The notes under the pieces were generated by a model, which saw only the letters and a list, made by a program, of their open reading frames with translations, had not been told where the DNA came from and made no database searches. This document shows positions 19,393 to 28,148 of a DNA stretch of 44,736 bases, piece by piece; the first letter of the stretch is position 1; every line of letters begins with the position of its first letter. This DNA comes from JAFIEN01 sp051859505. GTDB lineage: Bacteria; Pseudomonadota; Alphaproteobacteria; Rhodobacterales; Rhodobacteraceae. The position numbers were made by a program, and so were the translations under genes. Location of the stretch: contig JBHYFN010000032.1 in assembly GCA_051859505.1 (NCBI GenBank), forward strand, positions 1 through 44,736, given 5' to 3'.

Positions 19393-20607
19393 TCACGCGT
19401 CCCGTCGGATCCGCCCCGCGATCAGCCGGGCCACGAAAGCCGCGCCCAGCGTTCCCAACGCAATCGGCATGGCCGTTCCGTCAAAGGCCAGCGCGATCGG
19501 GGCCGCGATCAGGACCGACCCCACCGTCGCCAGAGAGGCGATGACCGAGGCCGCCATGCCCGCGATATGGCCCAGGGGCTCCATCCCCAGGGCGTTCAGA
19601 TTGCCGATCATCAGCCCCGACTGGAAAAAGACCGAGGTCGTCCAGACCAGATAGAAGACGAACTCCACCCCTTCGGGCAAAGGCGCCAGGATTGCCGCGA
19701 TCATCAGGCTCGACAGCACCATCTGCCCCAAGAGCGCCGCCTTGATGATCCGCCGCATCCCTAGCCGCCCGACCAGCCGCGCATTCACGAAGCCCGCCGT
19801 GCCCGCCACCAGCGAGATGCCCGCAAACCACCACGGAAACCCGGCGCCGCGGCCGTAGGTGATGTCAAAGACCTGCTGGGTCGAGGAGAGGACGGAAAAC
19901 AGCATCCCGAAGGCCAGCATCTGCACCGCGATGGTCAGCCGCGTCGTCGGATGCGACAGCACCTCGCGCAGGGCCCGTCCCAGAAGCCCGAATTGCAGCG
20001 GCCGGCGGTGTTCGGGGGCCAGGGTCTCGCCCTGACGGAAGAACAGCCAGACCATCGACAGGGTCGAGAAGATCAGGAAACTGCCGAAGATCGCCCGCCA
20101 GCCGAAGCCCGCGATCACGAAAGACCCCAGAAGCGGCGCCATCGCCGGCACCAGCGTGAAGATGATCATCACGAAGGACAGGATCCGCGCCATGTCGCGC
20201 CCCTGATAGAGGTCGCGCACCATGGCGATCGCCACGACCCGGGGCGCCGAGGCGCCCAGCCCCTGCAAAAGCCGCGCCGCCAGCATCACCTCGAGAGATT
20301 GCGCCCGCCAGGCCAGCACCGCGCCCAGGCAATAAAGCCCCGCCCCCGCGAACAGCACCGGCCGGCGCCCGAAAGCATCGGCCAGCGGCCCGGCGAAGAG
20401 CGTGCCCAGCCCCATGCCGAGAACGAAGGATGTCAGGATCAGCTGCGCCCGGTTCAGCGCATCGGGCGAAAGCTCGCGGCCGATCTCGGGCAGGGCGGGC
20501 AGCATCGAATCGATCGAGAAGGCGACCGTCGCCGTCAGCATCGCCATCAGGGCGACGAATTCGCCCTGGCTGATCCGGCGGCGCACGCGCGCCGTGGCAT
20601 CGCTCAT
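19393..20607 (-). CDS. MFS drug-type transporter, Bcr/CflA family
   Basis: A 404-residue inner-membrane transporter with about 12 hydrophobic segments. FSIDSMLPALPEIGRELSP after the first helix and GPLADAFGRRPVL in the 2-3 loop fit the Bcr/CflA (DHA1) group, which exports drugs or small metabolites by proton antiport. The N-terminal half also has ARLLQGLGASAPRVVAIAMVRDLY. ATG 20607 overlaps the stop of the upstream DsbA-fold gene as ATGA and has GAGGA before it. This suggests a two-gene operon, though a functional link is not obvious. Substrate unknown. Confidence 0.88.
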   Translation of the reverse strand: MSDATARVRRRISQGEFVALMAMLTATVAFSIDSMLPALPEIGRELSPDALNRAQLILTSFVLGMGLGTLFAGPLADAFGRRPVLFAGAGLYCLGAVLAWRAQSLEVMLAARLLQGLGASAPRVVAIAMVRDLYQGRDMARILSFVMIIFTLVPAMAPLLGSFVIAGFGWRAIFGSFLIFSTLSMVWLFFRQGETLAPEHRRPLQFGLLGRALREVLSHPTTRLTIAVQMLAFGMLFSVLSSTQQVFDITYGRGAGFPWWFAGISLVAGTAGFVNARLVGRLGMRRIIKAALLGQMVLSSLMIAAILAPLPEGVEFVFYLVWTTSVFFQSGLMIGNLNALGMEPLGHIAGMAASVIASLATVGSVLIAAPIALAFDGTAMPIALGTLGAAFVARLIAGRIRRDA

Positions 20608-21251
20608 GCGCCGTCCTCGGAGAGTTTCTGCCCGATCTCGGCGATCACCTGTTCCCAAAGCGCCACCGGCTGCGCGCCGGGCACGGCATGGGCGCCGGCC
20701 ACAACGAAGGTGGGCACCGCCGTCACCCCCATGGCGCGGGCCTGCGCGTCGAGGGACAGGATCTCGGCGCGGTCGGCCTCGCTGGCCAGAAGCCGCAGGA
20801 TGACCGAGGCATCAAGCCCCGCCCCATCCGCGATATCGGCCAGAACCTCGGCCTGGCCGATATCCCGCCCTTCCGCGAAATAGGCGCGGAAGAGCGCGCT
20901 CACCACCGCCGCCTGCCGCCCCTCGACCCCGGCCCAATGGATCAGCCGATGCGCATCCAGCGTGTTTGGCATCCGCTCGATCCGCCCGAGATCAAGCGTG
21001 ACGCCCGCCGCCTCGGCCGCCTCGACGACCTGGGCATAGGCGCGGGCCGCCTCGGCCTTGCCGCCGAACTTCGCCTCGAGATAGGCCCGCCGGTCGGCGC
21101 CCTCGCGGGGCATGTCGGGGTTGAGCTGGAACGGCAGCCAGCGGATGACGAAGGGATGATCGCCCGCCCGCTCCAGCGCCCGGTCAAGATTGGCCTTGCC
21201 GATATGGCACCAGGGACAGACCGGGTCGGAAAAGATGTCGAGCGTGACCAA
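20604..21251 (-). CDS. DsbA-fold oxidoreductase, FrnE-like
   Basis: A 215-residue thioredoxin-fold protein with an inserted helical domain. The active site is CPWC at 12-15 in FSDPVCPWCHIGK, and the cis-Pro loop is AVPTFVV near residue 184. FQLNPDMPREG and NTLDAHRLIHWA are hallmarks of the FrnE / 2-hydroxychromene-2-carboxylate isomerase-like DsbA subfamily. No signal peptide is present, so it is probably cytoplasmic and may act in thiol stress or polyketide-like chemistry rather than periplasmic folding. It is first of a pair with the Bcr/CflA-type transporter (ATGA overlap). Confidence 0.85.
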   Translation of the reverse strand: MVTLDIFSDPVCPWCHIGKANLDRALERAGDHPFVIRWLPFQLNPDMPREGADRRAYLEAKFGGKAEAARAYAQVVEAAEAAGVTLDLGRIERMPNTLDAHRLIHWAGVEGRQAAVVSALFRAYFAEGRDIGQAEVLADIADGAGLDASVILRLLASEADRAEILSLDAQARAMGVTAVPTFVVAGAHAVPGAQPVALWEQVIAEIGQKLSEDGA

Positions 21252-21300
21252 GGACCGGCCTCCGGTTGGGATCGGCCCTCGCTACTGCCCCGCCCTCCGG

Positions 21301-21334
21301 GTTGCAAGGCAGGGCGGGTTGCAAGGCGGGGCGG
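21301..21334. repeat. 17-bp tandem repeat, two copies
   Basis: GTTGCAAGGCAGGGCGG is followed immediately by GTTGCAAGGCGGGGCGG (one mismatch). It fills part of the 90-base gap between the YejA-like gene and the DsbA-fold gene. No function is evident. Confidence 0.7.
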
Positions 21335-21341
21335 GTCTGCC

Positions 21342-23174
21342 TTAGCGCGGATCGTACCACCAGACATCGGGCTGCCAGCCCGGCCAGTCGCCGAAGAGCG
21401 GCAGCTCCTCGGGGAAGTGCAGATCGGCGGAATGGGCGATCCGGCTGACATTCCACTGATAGATCGGGATGACGAAGCGCCCCGTCGTCAGCACCCGGTC
21501 AAGCGCGCGCGCGGCGGCGAGGAAATCCTCCTGATCCTCCGAGGTCAGCAAAAGCCCGATCAGGCTGTCGATCGCCTCGGAGCGCACGCCCATCACGTTG
21601 CGCCCGCCCGGCACATCGGCGAAATCCGACCCCCAGTAGAGATACTGCTCGTTCCCCGGCGAGAGCGACATGGCCCGGCGGAAATAGGTCATGCCGAAGT
21701 CGTAGTTATCGGTGCGCTCCTTGTATTGCGCCCCGTCCACCGTGGTCACGCGCGGGGTGATCCCGATGCGGCCCAGCGATTGCACATACATGTTGATGAT
21801 CGACTGGATCTCGGTCGCCCCGGTTTCGAGGACGATCTCGAAGGTGAAGGCCTCGCCCCGCTCATTGCGCATCACGCCGTCGTCGGCGATGGTCCAGCCG
21901 GCCTCTTCCATCAGGTCGATCGCGGCCATGGTGCCGGGGCGGTTGCGCTCGGTCCCGTCACCGACGGGCAGGGCATAGCCCTCCAGCGCGCCGGGCAGCA
22001 GGCTGTCGGCGAAGGGGTCAAGGAAGTCACGCTCGCGCCCTTCGGCAGGTCCGTCGCTCATCGCAAGCGGCGAGTTCGAGAAATACGAGGTGATGCGCGG
22101 CTGTTCGCCCCCGGTCATCGTGTCGTTGATGAATTCGAAGTTGAAGGCCTGGATCATCGCCTCGCGCACGCGCCAGTCCTCGAACTGGGGCAGGCGGGTG
22201 TTCATCACGAAGCCGGTCATCCCCGAGGGCCGCTGATGCGGCACGACGGAGAGCACGACATCGCCGGACTGGACCAGCGGGAAATCATACTGGCTTTGCC
22301 AGCGGGCGACATTGGTTTCGCGGGTGATGTTGACCTCGCCCACCTTGAAGGCCTCGAAGGCGGCGGTTTCATCGCCGAAGAATTCCATCCGGATCTCGTC
22401 GATCACCATGGTGCCGGTGCGGAAGGGAACGTTCTGGCCCCAATAGTCGGGATCACGCTTGAGGCTGACGAATCGGCCGGCCTCGAAGCTTTCGATCACA
22501 TAGGGGCCCGAGGTGACGGGGATCATGGTCAGCCCGTCGCTGGCGGCGAAATCGACGCCTTCCCATTGCGCCTTCTGCAGGATCGGGCGCATGCCGGCGA
22601 TCAGCGCCAGTTCGCGATCCTCTTCGTTGAAGGTGATCCGCACGCCGCGCTCGCCCACGGCCTCGATCGAGGCGATCTTGCCATAGAAGGTGTGATAGCG
22701 CGGATGGCCTTCGGTCCCCAGAAGCTCGTAGGAAAAGATCACATCCTCGACCGTGACCGGGCTTCCGTCCGAAAACCGCGCCTCGGGGCGCAGGTGGAAT
22801 TCCACCCATTCGCGATTCGGCCCGGTCTCGATCGTTTCGGCCAGAAGGCCGTACAGCGTGAAGGGTTCATCCAGCGACCGGCCCATCAGGCTTTCCGAGA
22901 TGAGGAAGGTCAGCTGCCACGGAACCGAGCCGCGCAGGATATAGGGATTGAGGCTGTCGAAGCTGCCGACCTCGGCCGAGACGATGCGGCCGCCGAAGGG
23001 CGCATCGGGATTGGCATAGGGCAGGGCCACAAAATCCGGTGGCAGGGCAGGGTCGCCATACATAGCTATGCCATGGCTGGGCTGGGCCTGGGCGACAGAG
23101 GCCAAGCCGAGGCCAAGGGCCAGCGCCAGTCCGGTTGTCACTTTGTGCAGGCGCGAGAACAACTGAGGTGCCAT
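21342..23174 (-). CDS. extracellular solute-binding protein family 5 (YejA-like peptide ABC)
   Basis: A 610-residue periplasmic binding protein of the SBP_bac_5 family, closest in feel to YejA (oligopeptide/microcin C uptake). The signal peptide is MAPQLFSRLHK, a hydrophobic core, then cleavage after AQA (residue 30). The mature part starts QPSHGIAMYGDPALP. Conserved family features include SFDSLNPYILRG, ARFSDGSPVTVEDVIFSYELL and GTRNVMGV-like sequence (GGRNVMGVRSEAIDSLI). ATG 23174 is chosen as it begins the signal peptide. No permease or ATPase genes of the importer are adjacent, so it is either an orphan binding protein or works with a distant system. Confidence 0.88.
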   Translation of the reverse strand: MAPQLFSRLHKVTTGLALALGLGLASVAQAQPSHGIAMYGDPALPPDFVALPYANPDAPFGGRIVSAEVGSFDSLNPYILRGSVPWQLTFLISESLMGRSLDEPFTLYGLLAETIETGPNREWVEFHLRPEARFSDGSPVTVEDVIFSYELLGTEGHPRYHTFYGKIASIEAVGERGVRITFNEEDRELALIAGMRPILQKAQWEGVDFAASDGLTMIPVTSGPYVIESFEAGRFVSLKRDPDYWGQNVPFRTGTMVIDEIRMEFFGDETAAFEAFKVGEVNITRETNVARWQSQYDFPLVQSGDVVLSVVPHQRPSGMTGFVMNTRLPQFEDWRVREAMIQAFNFEFINDTMTGGEQPRITSYFSNSPLAMSDGPAEGRERDFLDPFADSLLPGALEGYALPVGDGTERNRPGTMAAIDLMEEAGWTIADDGVMRNERGEAFTFEIVLETGATEIQSIINMYVQSLGRIGITPRVTTVDGAQYKERTDNYDFGMTYFRRAMSLSPGNEQYLYWGSDFADVPGGRNVMGVRSEAIDSLIGLLLTSEDQEDFLAAARALDRVLTTGRFVIPIYQWNVSRIAHSADLHFPEELPLFGDWPGWQPDVWWYDPR

Positions 23175-23275
23175 CTTGGAAACGATCCTTCCGCGGCTTG
23201 CTGGGTCTGGTTCAAGACTACGGTGCCCGGCGTGCATTATCAAACTTTTAGCTGGCATCCCGGCGCAGGATTGCT

Positions 23276-23362
23276 TATAAAGGCGTCACTGCTCGATAGG
23301 TTTCTTGCCTGTATGAAACCTGCCTCAATAACTCAACGCCCGCCTCGCGCGGGCGTTTTTTT
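23276..23362 (+). ncRNA. candidate small RNA or attenuated leader
   Basis: The 365-base gap 23175-23539 has no gene on either strand. TATAAA at 23276-23281 could be a -10 element (the -35 is poor), giving a transcript of about 75 nt from about 23288. It would contain a hairpin GGTTTC (23299-23304) / GAAACC (23315-23320) and end in the Rho-independent terminator at 23337-23362. Both neighbouring genes read away from the gap, so the terminator serves neither as a 3' end. The alternative is an attenuator in the leader of the 3-hydroxybutyrate dehydrogenase gene. Confidence 0.4.
23337..23362 (+). terminator. Rho-independent terminator
   Basis: CGCCCGC (23337-23343) pairs with GCGGGCG (23349-23355) around the 5-base loop CTCGC, followed directly by seven T residues (23356-23362). 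It is the only classic hairpin-plus-T-run terminator I see in the window. Confidence 0.88.
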
Positions 23363-23539
23363 GTGCAGATGGCAGGGCCGGGCGGTCCAGCGGGGGCGGG
23401 GTGCGGCCGCTGCGGCGACCGGTCGGGCCGCTTTCCTTCGGGGCCTCAGGGGCTATGATCGCGGCAAGGGTCGAGCCTCAGGGCCAAGGACCAAAGGTTA
23501 ACGCGACAGGCCCGGGGCCTGGATGAAAGGATCGTCAGC

Positions 23540-24325
23540 ATGACATTTGCAGCTTCGCTCGCCGGGCGGACGGCCGTGATCACCGGATCGACCTCGGGCA
23601 TCGGCCTTGGCATCGCGCGCGAGCTGGCCCGCGCAGGGGCGGCGGTGGTGCTCAACTCCTTCACCGATTCGGAGGAGGATCACGCGCTGGCCGATTCGCT
23701 GGGGCGGGAGTTCGGGGTCCGGGCGCGCTACATCCGGGCCGACATGTCGAAGGGCGCCGAGGCGCGGGCGCTGATCGAACAGGCGGGCGCCTGCGATATC
23801 CTGGTGAACAATGCGGGGATCCAGCATGTCTGCGGCATCGACGCCTTCCCGCCCGAGAAATGGGATGCGGTGCTGGCGATCAACCTCAGCTCGGCCTTTC
23901 ACACGACGGCGGCGGCGCTGCCGATGATGCGGGCGGGCGGCTGGGGGCGGGTGATCAACGTGGCCAGCGCGCATGGCCTGACGGCCAGCCCCTACAAATC
24001 GGCCTATGTCGCGGCCAAGCACGGGATGGTGGGCCTGACCAAGGTGACGGCGCTTGAAACCGCGCGCGAGCCGATCACGGCCAATGCGATCTGCCCGGGT
24101 TATGTGCTCACACCGCTGGTCGAGGCGCAGATCCCCGATCAGATGGCCGCGCATGGCATGGACCGCGAGACGGTGCTGCGCGAGGTGATGCTCGAACGTC
24201 AGCCGTCCAAGGATTTCGCCACGGTCGAACAGCTGGGCGGCACGGCGGTGTTCCTGTGTTCGCCGGCGGCGGATCAGATCACCGGCACGACGATCTCTGT
24301 CGATGGCGGCTGGACGGCGCTGTAA
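23540..24325 (+). CDS. bdhA: 3-hydroxybutyrate dehydrogenase (SDR family)
   Basis: NAD-dependent oxidation of (R)-3-hydroxybutyrate to acetoacetate (EC 1.1.1.30), used when polyhydroxybutyrate stores are mobilised. The 261 residues have the classical SDR elements: TGSTSGIG (15-22), NNAG (90-93), Ser143, and Tyr156-VAA-Lys160. NSFTDSEED after the second strand, AGIQHVCGIDAFP, and NAICPGYVLTPLVEAQIPDQ are strongly reminiscent of BdhA proteins. ATG 23540 has AAAGGA upstream. The gene stands alone, preceded by a gap with a terminator hairpin and followed by twin palindromes. Cytoplasmic tetramer by family precedent. Confidence 0.92.
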   Translation: MTFAASLAGRTAVITGSTSGIGLGIARELARAGAAVVLNSFTDSEEDHALADSLGREFGVRARYIRADMSKGAEARALIEQAGACDILVNNAGIQHVCGIDAFPPEKWDAVLAINLSSAFHTTAAALPMMRAGGWGRVINVASAHGLTASPYKSAYVAAKHGMVGLTKVTALETAREPITANAICPGYVLTPLVEAQIPDQMAAHGMDRETVLREVMLERQPSKDFATVEQLGGTAVFLCSPAADQITGTTISVDGGWTAL

Positions 24326-24369
24326 GGCCGAATTTGCAAAATTCGGCCCCGCGAATTTTGCAAATTCGC
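24326..24369. terminator. two adjacent palindromes between convergent bdhA and DUF502 genes
   Basis: GGCCGAATTT-GCA-AAATTCGGCC (24326-24348) starts directly after the bdhA stop and is followed by GCGAATTT-TGC-AAATTCGC (24351-24369). The flanks are GC-rich and there is no T tract. Likely bidirectional terminator; same family as 13277, 19313, 44469 and 44702. Confidence 0.65.
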
Positions 24370-24388
24370 GCCCGCCCGGACCATGCCG

Positions 24389-25147
24389 TCACGCCTGGGG
24401 TTTGCGCACCGCCAGCGGGATCGCATCGGGGCCGGGCGGCTCGGTCCCTTGCGGATAGACCAGCCCGGCCGAGATCACGAGCTTGGCCGCATCCTCGACC
24501 GACATTTCCAGCTCGTGAACCTGGCTGCGCGGCACGAAGATCAGAAAGCCCGATGTCGGGTTCGGCGTGGTCGGCATGAAGACCGAGATGATCTCGTCCC
24601 CCTGAAAGAGGTGCCGTTGCACCTCTCCCTTGGCCTCGGTCGAGATGAAGGCCAGCGCCCAGGACCCGTCGCGCGGGAAGGGGATCAGGCAGGCCTTCTG
24701 GAACGAGGATTCGCGCTGCGAGAAGACAGTTTCGGAGATCTGCTTCAGCGCGTTGTAGATCGACCGGATCACCGGCAGCCGGCCCACGATATCCTCGCCC
24801 CAGCGCAGGAAGGACCGCCCGACAATGCCCTTCGCGATCCAGCCCACCAGGATGGTGAAGACCAGAAACAGGATGACGCCCACGCCACGCAGGCTGTCGA
24901 CGACGGGTTCGCCATTGGCCCCGCCGAACCAGCGGTTCACCAGCGTCTCGGGTCGGTAGGCAGAGGGGACGAAGGGCAGGACGAACCCGTCGACCCAGCC
25001 GGCCAAGGTCCACAGGAACCAGGCCGTCAGCCCGATCGGCGCGATGACGACGACGCCGGCAAGGAAATTGTTGCGCAGGCCTGCAAGGATCCGGCCCGGA
25101 ATCGCCAGGTGCACGCGCCCCTTTTCCCTGTCATCCGGCCCGGTCAC
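24389..25147 (-). CDS. DUF502 family membrane protein
   Basis: A 252-residue protein of the DUF502 family, function not established. Two transmembrane segments are visible (about 28-48 and 86-106), with FLAGVVVIAPIGLTAWFLW and VILFLVFTILVGWIAKGIVG. A soluble C-terminal domain contains PVIRSIYNALKQISETVF, SWALAFISTE and VFMPTTPNPTSGFLIFVP, which are diagnostic. The start is GTG 25147, supported by GGGGAGGA six bases upstream. It converges on bdhA and lies 103 bases beyond the 3' end of psuG on the same strand. Confidence 0.9.
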   Translation of the reverse strand: MTGPDDREKGRVHLAIPGRILAGLRNNFLAGVVVIAPIGLTAWFLWTLAGWVDGFVLPFVPSAYRPETLVNRWFGGANGEPVVDSLRGVGVILFLVFTILVGWIAKGIVGRSFLRWGEDIVGRLPVIRSIYNALKQISETVFSQRESSFQKACLIPFPRDGSWALAFISTEAKGEVQRHLFQGDEIISVFMPTTPNPTSGFLIFVPRSQVHELEMSVEDAAKLVISAGLVYPQGTEPPGPDAIPLAVRKPQA

Positions 25148-25250
25148 GCTGGTCCTCCCCGCTTGCGCCTCGTCATTTATGCGCCCGACCCTGACGGTTC
25201 AATGAACCTCGCGGCGGGCGAGGTAAAGGCCTGTGCCGCGCCGGCCGCAG

Positions 25251-26195
25251 TCAGCGGTGCGCGGAGGCGGCGGATGCCGCGCCTTGCGCCGCAATCGCGC
25301 GCGCGATCCCGGCTGCAAGCCAGGCGTTGTTCAGGACAAGCGCGATATTGGCCGAAAGGCTTTGCCCCCCGGTCAGGTCGAACAGGCGCTGCAGCAGGAA
25401 GGGCGTCACCGCCTTGGCCGCGATCCCCTGCGCCGCGGCTTCGGCCAGGGCCCGGTCGATATGGGGGGCCAGGATCTCTTGCGGGATCTCATCGGCGGCG
25501 GGCACCGGATTGGCCACCAGCTGCCCCCCCGGCAGGCCGAGGGCCGCGCGCATCAGGTGGCTGGCGGCGATCTGGTCTGCCCGGTCCATCCGCAGCGGCG
25601 CGGCAAGATCCGACCGCGCCGACCAGAAGGCGGGCAGAACGTCCTGCCCGACGGCGATCACCGGCACGCCCAGGGTTTCCAGCACTTCATAGGTCTTGTG
25701 CAGATCGAGGATCGCCTTGGCGCCGGCCGCCACCACCGTGACCGGGGTCTGCGCCAGCTCCTGCAGATCGGCAGAGATGTCGAAGCTGGTCTCGGCCCCG
25801 CGATGCACGCCGCCGATCCCTCCGGTCGCAAAGACGGCGATCCCGGCAAGGCGGGCGGCGATCATCGTTGCGGCCACCGTCGTCGCCCCGGTGCCGCCAG
25901 AGGCAAGGCAGGCCGCCAGATCGGCGCGGCTGAGCTTGGCCACCCCGCGGGCCTGACCAAGCTCAGACAGTTCCTCCTCGGTCAGGCCGATATGGAGCCG
26001 CCCCCGCAGCACCGCGATGGTGGCCGGAACGGCGCCGCCGTCGCGCACCGCCTGTTCCACGCGGCCCGCCGTTTCGACATTCTGCGGCCAGGGCATGCCA
26101 TGGGTGATGATGGTCGATTCCAGCGCGACAAGCGGCTGTCCTTCGGCCCGCGCGGCGGCGGCTTCGGGGCTGAAACTCAGGGGCGGGGCGATCAT
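25251..26195 (-). CDS. psuG: pseudouridine-5'-phosphate glycosidase
   Basis: Splits pseudouridine 5'-phosphate into uracil and ribose 5-phosphate by breaking the C-C glycosidic bond (EC 4.2.1.70), the second step of pseudouridine degradation. The 314 residues carry the family signature VALESTIITHGMPWPQN, then PATIAVLRGRLHIGLTEEE, GATTVAATM, VFATGGIGGVHRG and NPVPAADEIP. The active-site lysine is expected in the KLSRADL region. ATG 26195 overlaps the psuK stop (ATGA) and has GGAGG 9 bases before it, so translation should be coupled. The alanine-rich C-terminus (about 295-314) is a poorly conserved tail. Confidence 0.94.
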   Translation of the reverse strand: MIAPPLSFSPEAAAARAEGQPLVALESTIITHGMPWPQNVETAGRVEQAVRDGGAVPATIAVLRGRLHIGLTEEELSELGQARGVAKLSRADLAACLASGGTGATTVAATMIAARLAGIAVFATGGIGGVHRGAETSFDISADLQELAQTPVTVVAAGAKAILDLHKTYEVLETLGVPVIAVGQDVLPAFWSARSDLAAPLRMDRADQIAASHLMRAALGLPGGQLVANPVPAADEIPQEILAPHIDRALAEAAAQGIAAKAVTPFLLQRLFDLTGGQSLSANIALVLNNAWLAAGIARAIAAQGAASAASAHR

Positions 26196-27121
26196 GCGGC
26201 GGGGCCTCCGGAAACATGGGTTGCGGCGGCCTCGAGCGCATGGGCCAGCGCCTCGGCCGGTGTGAGGCCGCGGAATTCGGCGGCGATATGGGCGGCCATG
26301 AAGGTATCTCCCGCCCCCGTGACGCGGCGCGCGGTCACGGCAGGCGGGCAGGCGCTGAACCGGCCCAGCGGCCCGGCCTCGGCTGCGGGCGCGGCACCGG
26401 CCGTGACCAGAACCCGCCGCGCGCCACGGTCGCACAGGGCCGCGGCCGCGGCTTCGGCCGTGTCGAACCGGGTCGCGCAAAGCAGGCCCGCCTCCTCGAC
26501 ATTGACATAGAGCGTCGCGCGCGCCTGGCCGAGAAACGGCAGCAGGCGCTCGGCCTTGCCGGGGCTGGCGGGGGCCACGCGCAGGTCGGCGCGGGCAAAA
26601 AGCGGCGAGGTCGCGATCTCGGCCAGCAGATCGGCGGTCAGGTTGCCATCCAGCGCCACCAGCCCCGGCCAGGGCTGATCGGGCGTGGCCAGCCTTCCAT
26701 CGGAGAGGGGGGCGAGGATGCGCGCGCCCGCCGCCTCGAGGCTATGGGCATCGGCGATGGCCGCAACCAGACCGCCGGCGCCTTCGATGGCCATGTACCG
26801 GTCGGTCGGAAGATCGTCGGACAGATGAACATGGCGCGTATCAAGGCCCATCCGCGCCGCCTCGGCCAGAAGTGCCACCCCTTCGGCATCGCGGCCAAGC
26901 GCGCTTAGAAGGGCGGGGCGGAGGTTCAGGCGGGCCAGCGCCATGGCGATGTTCATCGCCACCCCGCCGGGCAGGCGTTCGATCCGGCCGGGAACATCCG
27001 CGCCCGGCGCCATCACCGCAGGCGTGCGGCCGATCACATCCCACAGGACCGAGCCGATGCACAGGATATCGGGGGCCAAAGAGGCGGTGGCGGAGGGAGG
27101 AGGGGAGGGGCTCTCGGTCAT
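26192..27121 (-). CDS. psuK: PfkB-family kinase, probable pseudouridine kinase
   Basis: A 309-residue ribokinase-fold kinase. The N-terminal motif is GRIERLPGGVAMNIAMALARL, and the C-terminal anion hole and catalytic base are VTGAGDTFMAAHI, with Asp272. Pairing with psuG by an ATGA overlap makes pseudouridine the likely substrate (EC 2.7.1.83): PsuK phosphorylates pseudouridine at the 5' position and PsuG cleaves the product. CIGSVLWDVIGRTP near residue 21 is typical of this PfkB subgroup. The N-terminal Ser/Pro run is weakly conserved, and the ATG at 27121 lacks a strong ribosome site, so the start could be slightly downstream. Confidence 0.88.
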   Translation of the reverse strand: MTESPSPPPSATASLAPDILCIGSVLWDVIGRTPAVMAPGADVPGRIERLPGGVAMNIAMALARLNLRPALLSALGRDAEGVALLAEAARMGLDTRHVHLSDDLPTDRYMAIEGAGGLVAAIADAHSLEAAGARILAPLSDGRLATPDQPWPGLVALDGNLTADLLAEIATSPLFARADLRVAPASPGKAERLLPFLGQARATLYVNVEEAGLLCATRFDTAEAAAAALCDRGARRVLVTAGAAPAAEAGPLGRFSACPPAVTARRVTGAGDTFMAAHIAAEFRGLTPAEALAHALEAAATHVSGGPAA

Positions 27122-27194
27122 GCTGCGGTGTCATGGCGCAGCGCGCGCCCCCGGTCAATCGCCCCACCACCGGCGCGGCGATCCTGCCCGACGG

Positions 27195-28076
27195 TCAGTC
27201 CGCTCGCCCTGTCTTGTCCTCTGCGCGGATCCGGTTCCAGATCGCGTCCATCTCGTCCAGGTCGCTGTCTTCCGGCCTTTTGCCCTCTGCCTTCAGTGCG
27301 GCCTCTATGCCCCGGAACCGGCGGGTGAATTTCGCATTCGCCCCGCGCAGCGCCGCTTCGGGATCGACGTCCAGATGGCGCGCCAGATTGGCCATGACGA
27401 AGAGCAGGTCGCCGATCTCTTCGCTCAGCGCGGCCTGCGACAGGCTTTCGCGCGCCTCGACCACCTCGCGCGCCTCCTCGACCAGCTTGTCCAGCACCTG
27501 ATCGGTCGAGGGCCAGTCGAACCCCACCCGTGCTGCGCGTTTCTGCAGCTTGACCGCGCGCATCAGCGCCGGAAGCCCGAGTGCCACCCCGTCAAGCACG
27601 CCGCCCTCGGCCTTGTCGGCCCTTTCGCGCGCCTTCAGCCTTTCCCAATCCGCGCTTTGCTGCGCCACCGACTTGTCGCGGCTTTCGCTGCCAAAGACAT
27701 GCGGATGGCGGGCGAGCATCTTGTCGGCGATGCCGCGGGCGATGCTCTCGAAGGTGAAAAGGCCCCGCTCGGCGCCCATCTGCGCGTGATAGACCGACTG
27801 GAACAGCAGATCGCCCAGCTCGCCCTCAAGCTCGTCCCAGGCGCCGCGGTCGATCGCATCGGCAACCTCATGCGCCTCTTCGATCGTATAGGGGGCGATC
27901 GAGGCGAAATCCTGCTCGATATCCCAGGGGCAGCCGGTCTGCGGATCGCGCAGCCGCGCCATGATCGCCAGGAGCCGCTCGACCTGGCGCAGCGCACCGC
28001 CACCCGTATCGTGGATCAACGCATCGCGGATCGGGGCATCCTCATCAGTGCCCGCCTCGGGCGCGTCTTGGGCCAT
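27195..28076 (-). CDS. mazG: nucleoside triphosphate pyrophosphohydrolase MazG
   Basis: Hydrolyses NTPs and dNTPs to NMP and pyrophosphate, cleaning nucleotide pools and affecting ppGpp levels in some bacteria. The 293 residues hold two MazG domains. The first starts LLAIMARLRDPQTGCPWDIEQDF and continues IEEAHEVADAIDRG and LGDLLFQSVYHAQM, with the Glu/Asp metal ligands. The second has KLVEEAREVVEA and SEEIGDLLFVMANLARHL. An acidic, unconserved N-terminus precedes residue 35. ATG 28076 has AAGGA upstream. It diverges from the M20 hydrolase gene and lies upstream of psuK-psuG on the same strand with a 73-base gap. Confidence 0.95.
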   Translation of the reverse strand: MAQDAPEAGTDEDAPIRDALIHDTGGGALRQVERLLAIMARLRDPQTGCPWDIEQDFASIAPYTIEEAHEVADAIDRGAWDELEGELGDLLFQSVYHAQMGAERGLFTFESIARGIADKMLARHPHVFGSESRDKSVAQQSADWERLKARERADKAEGGVLDGVALGLPALMRAVKLQKRAARVGFDWPSTDQVLDKLVEEAREVVEARESLSQAALSEEIGDLLFVMANLARHLDVDPEAALRGANAKFTRRFRGIEAALKAEGKRPEDSDLDEMDAIWNRIRAEDKTGRAD

Positions 28077-28148
28077 TGTCCTTGCACCTCGTTCGGGGTT
28101 AGCTCGGGCCAGACCTCTCTATTGCCCCCCGGACCGGAGTGCCAGCCC

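Noticed and set aside
23251..23275. Sigma-54-type promoter (TGGCA...TTGC) before the candidate small RNA
   Set aside because: The GG and GC elements are about 18 bases apart instead of the required 10-12.
20688..23501. 937-codon plus-strand frame across the DsbA-fold and YejA-like genes
   Set aside because: It spans two clear minus-strand genes and their gap, which is the mark of a GC-driven shadow frame.
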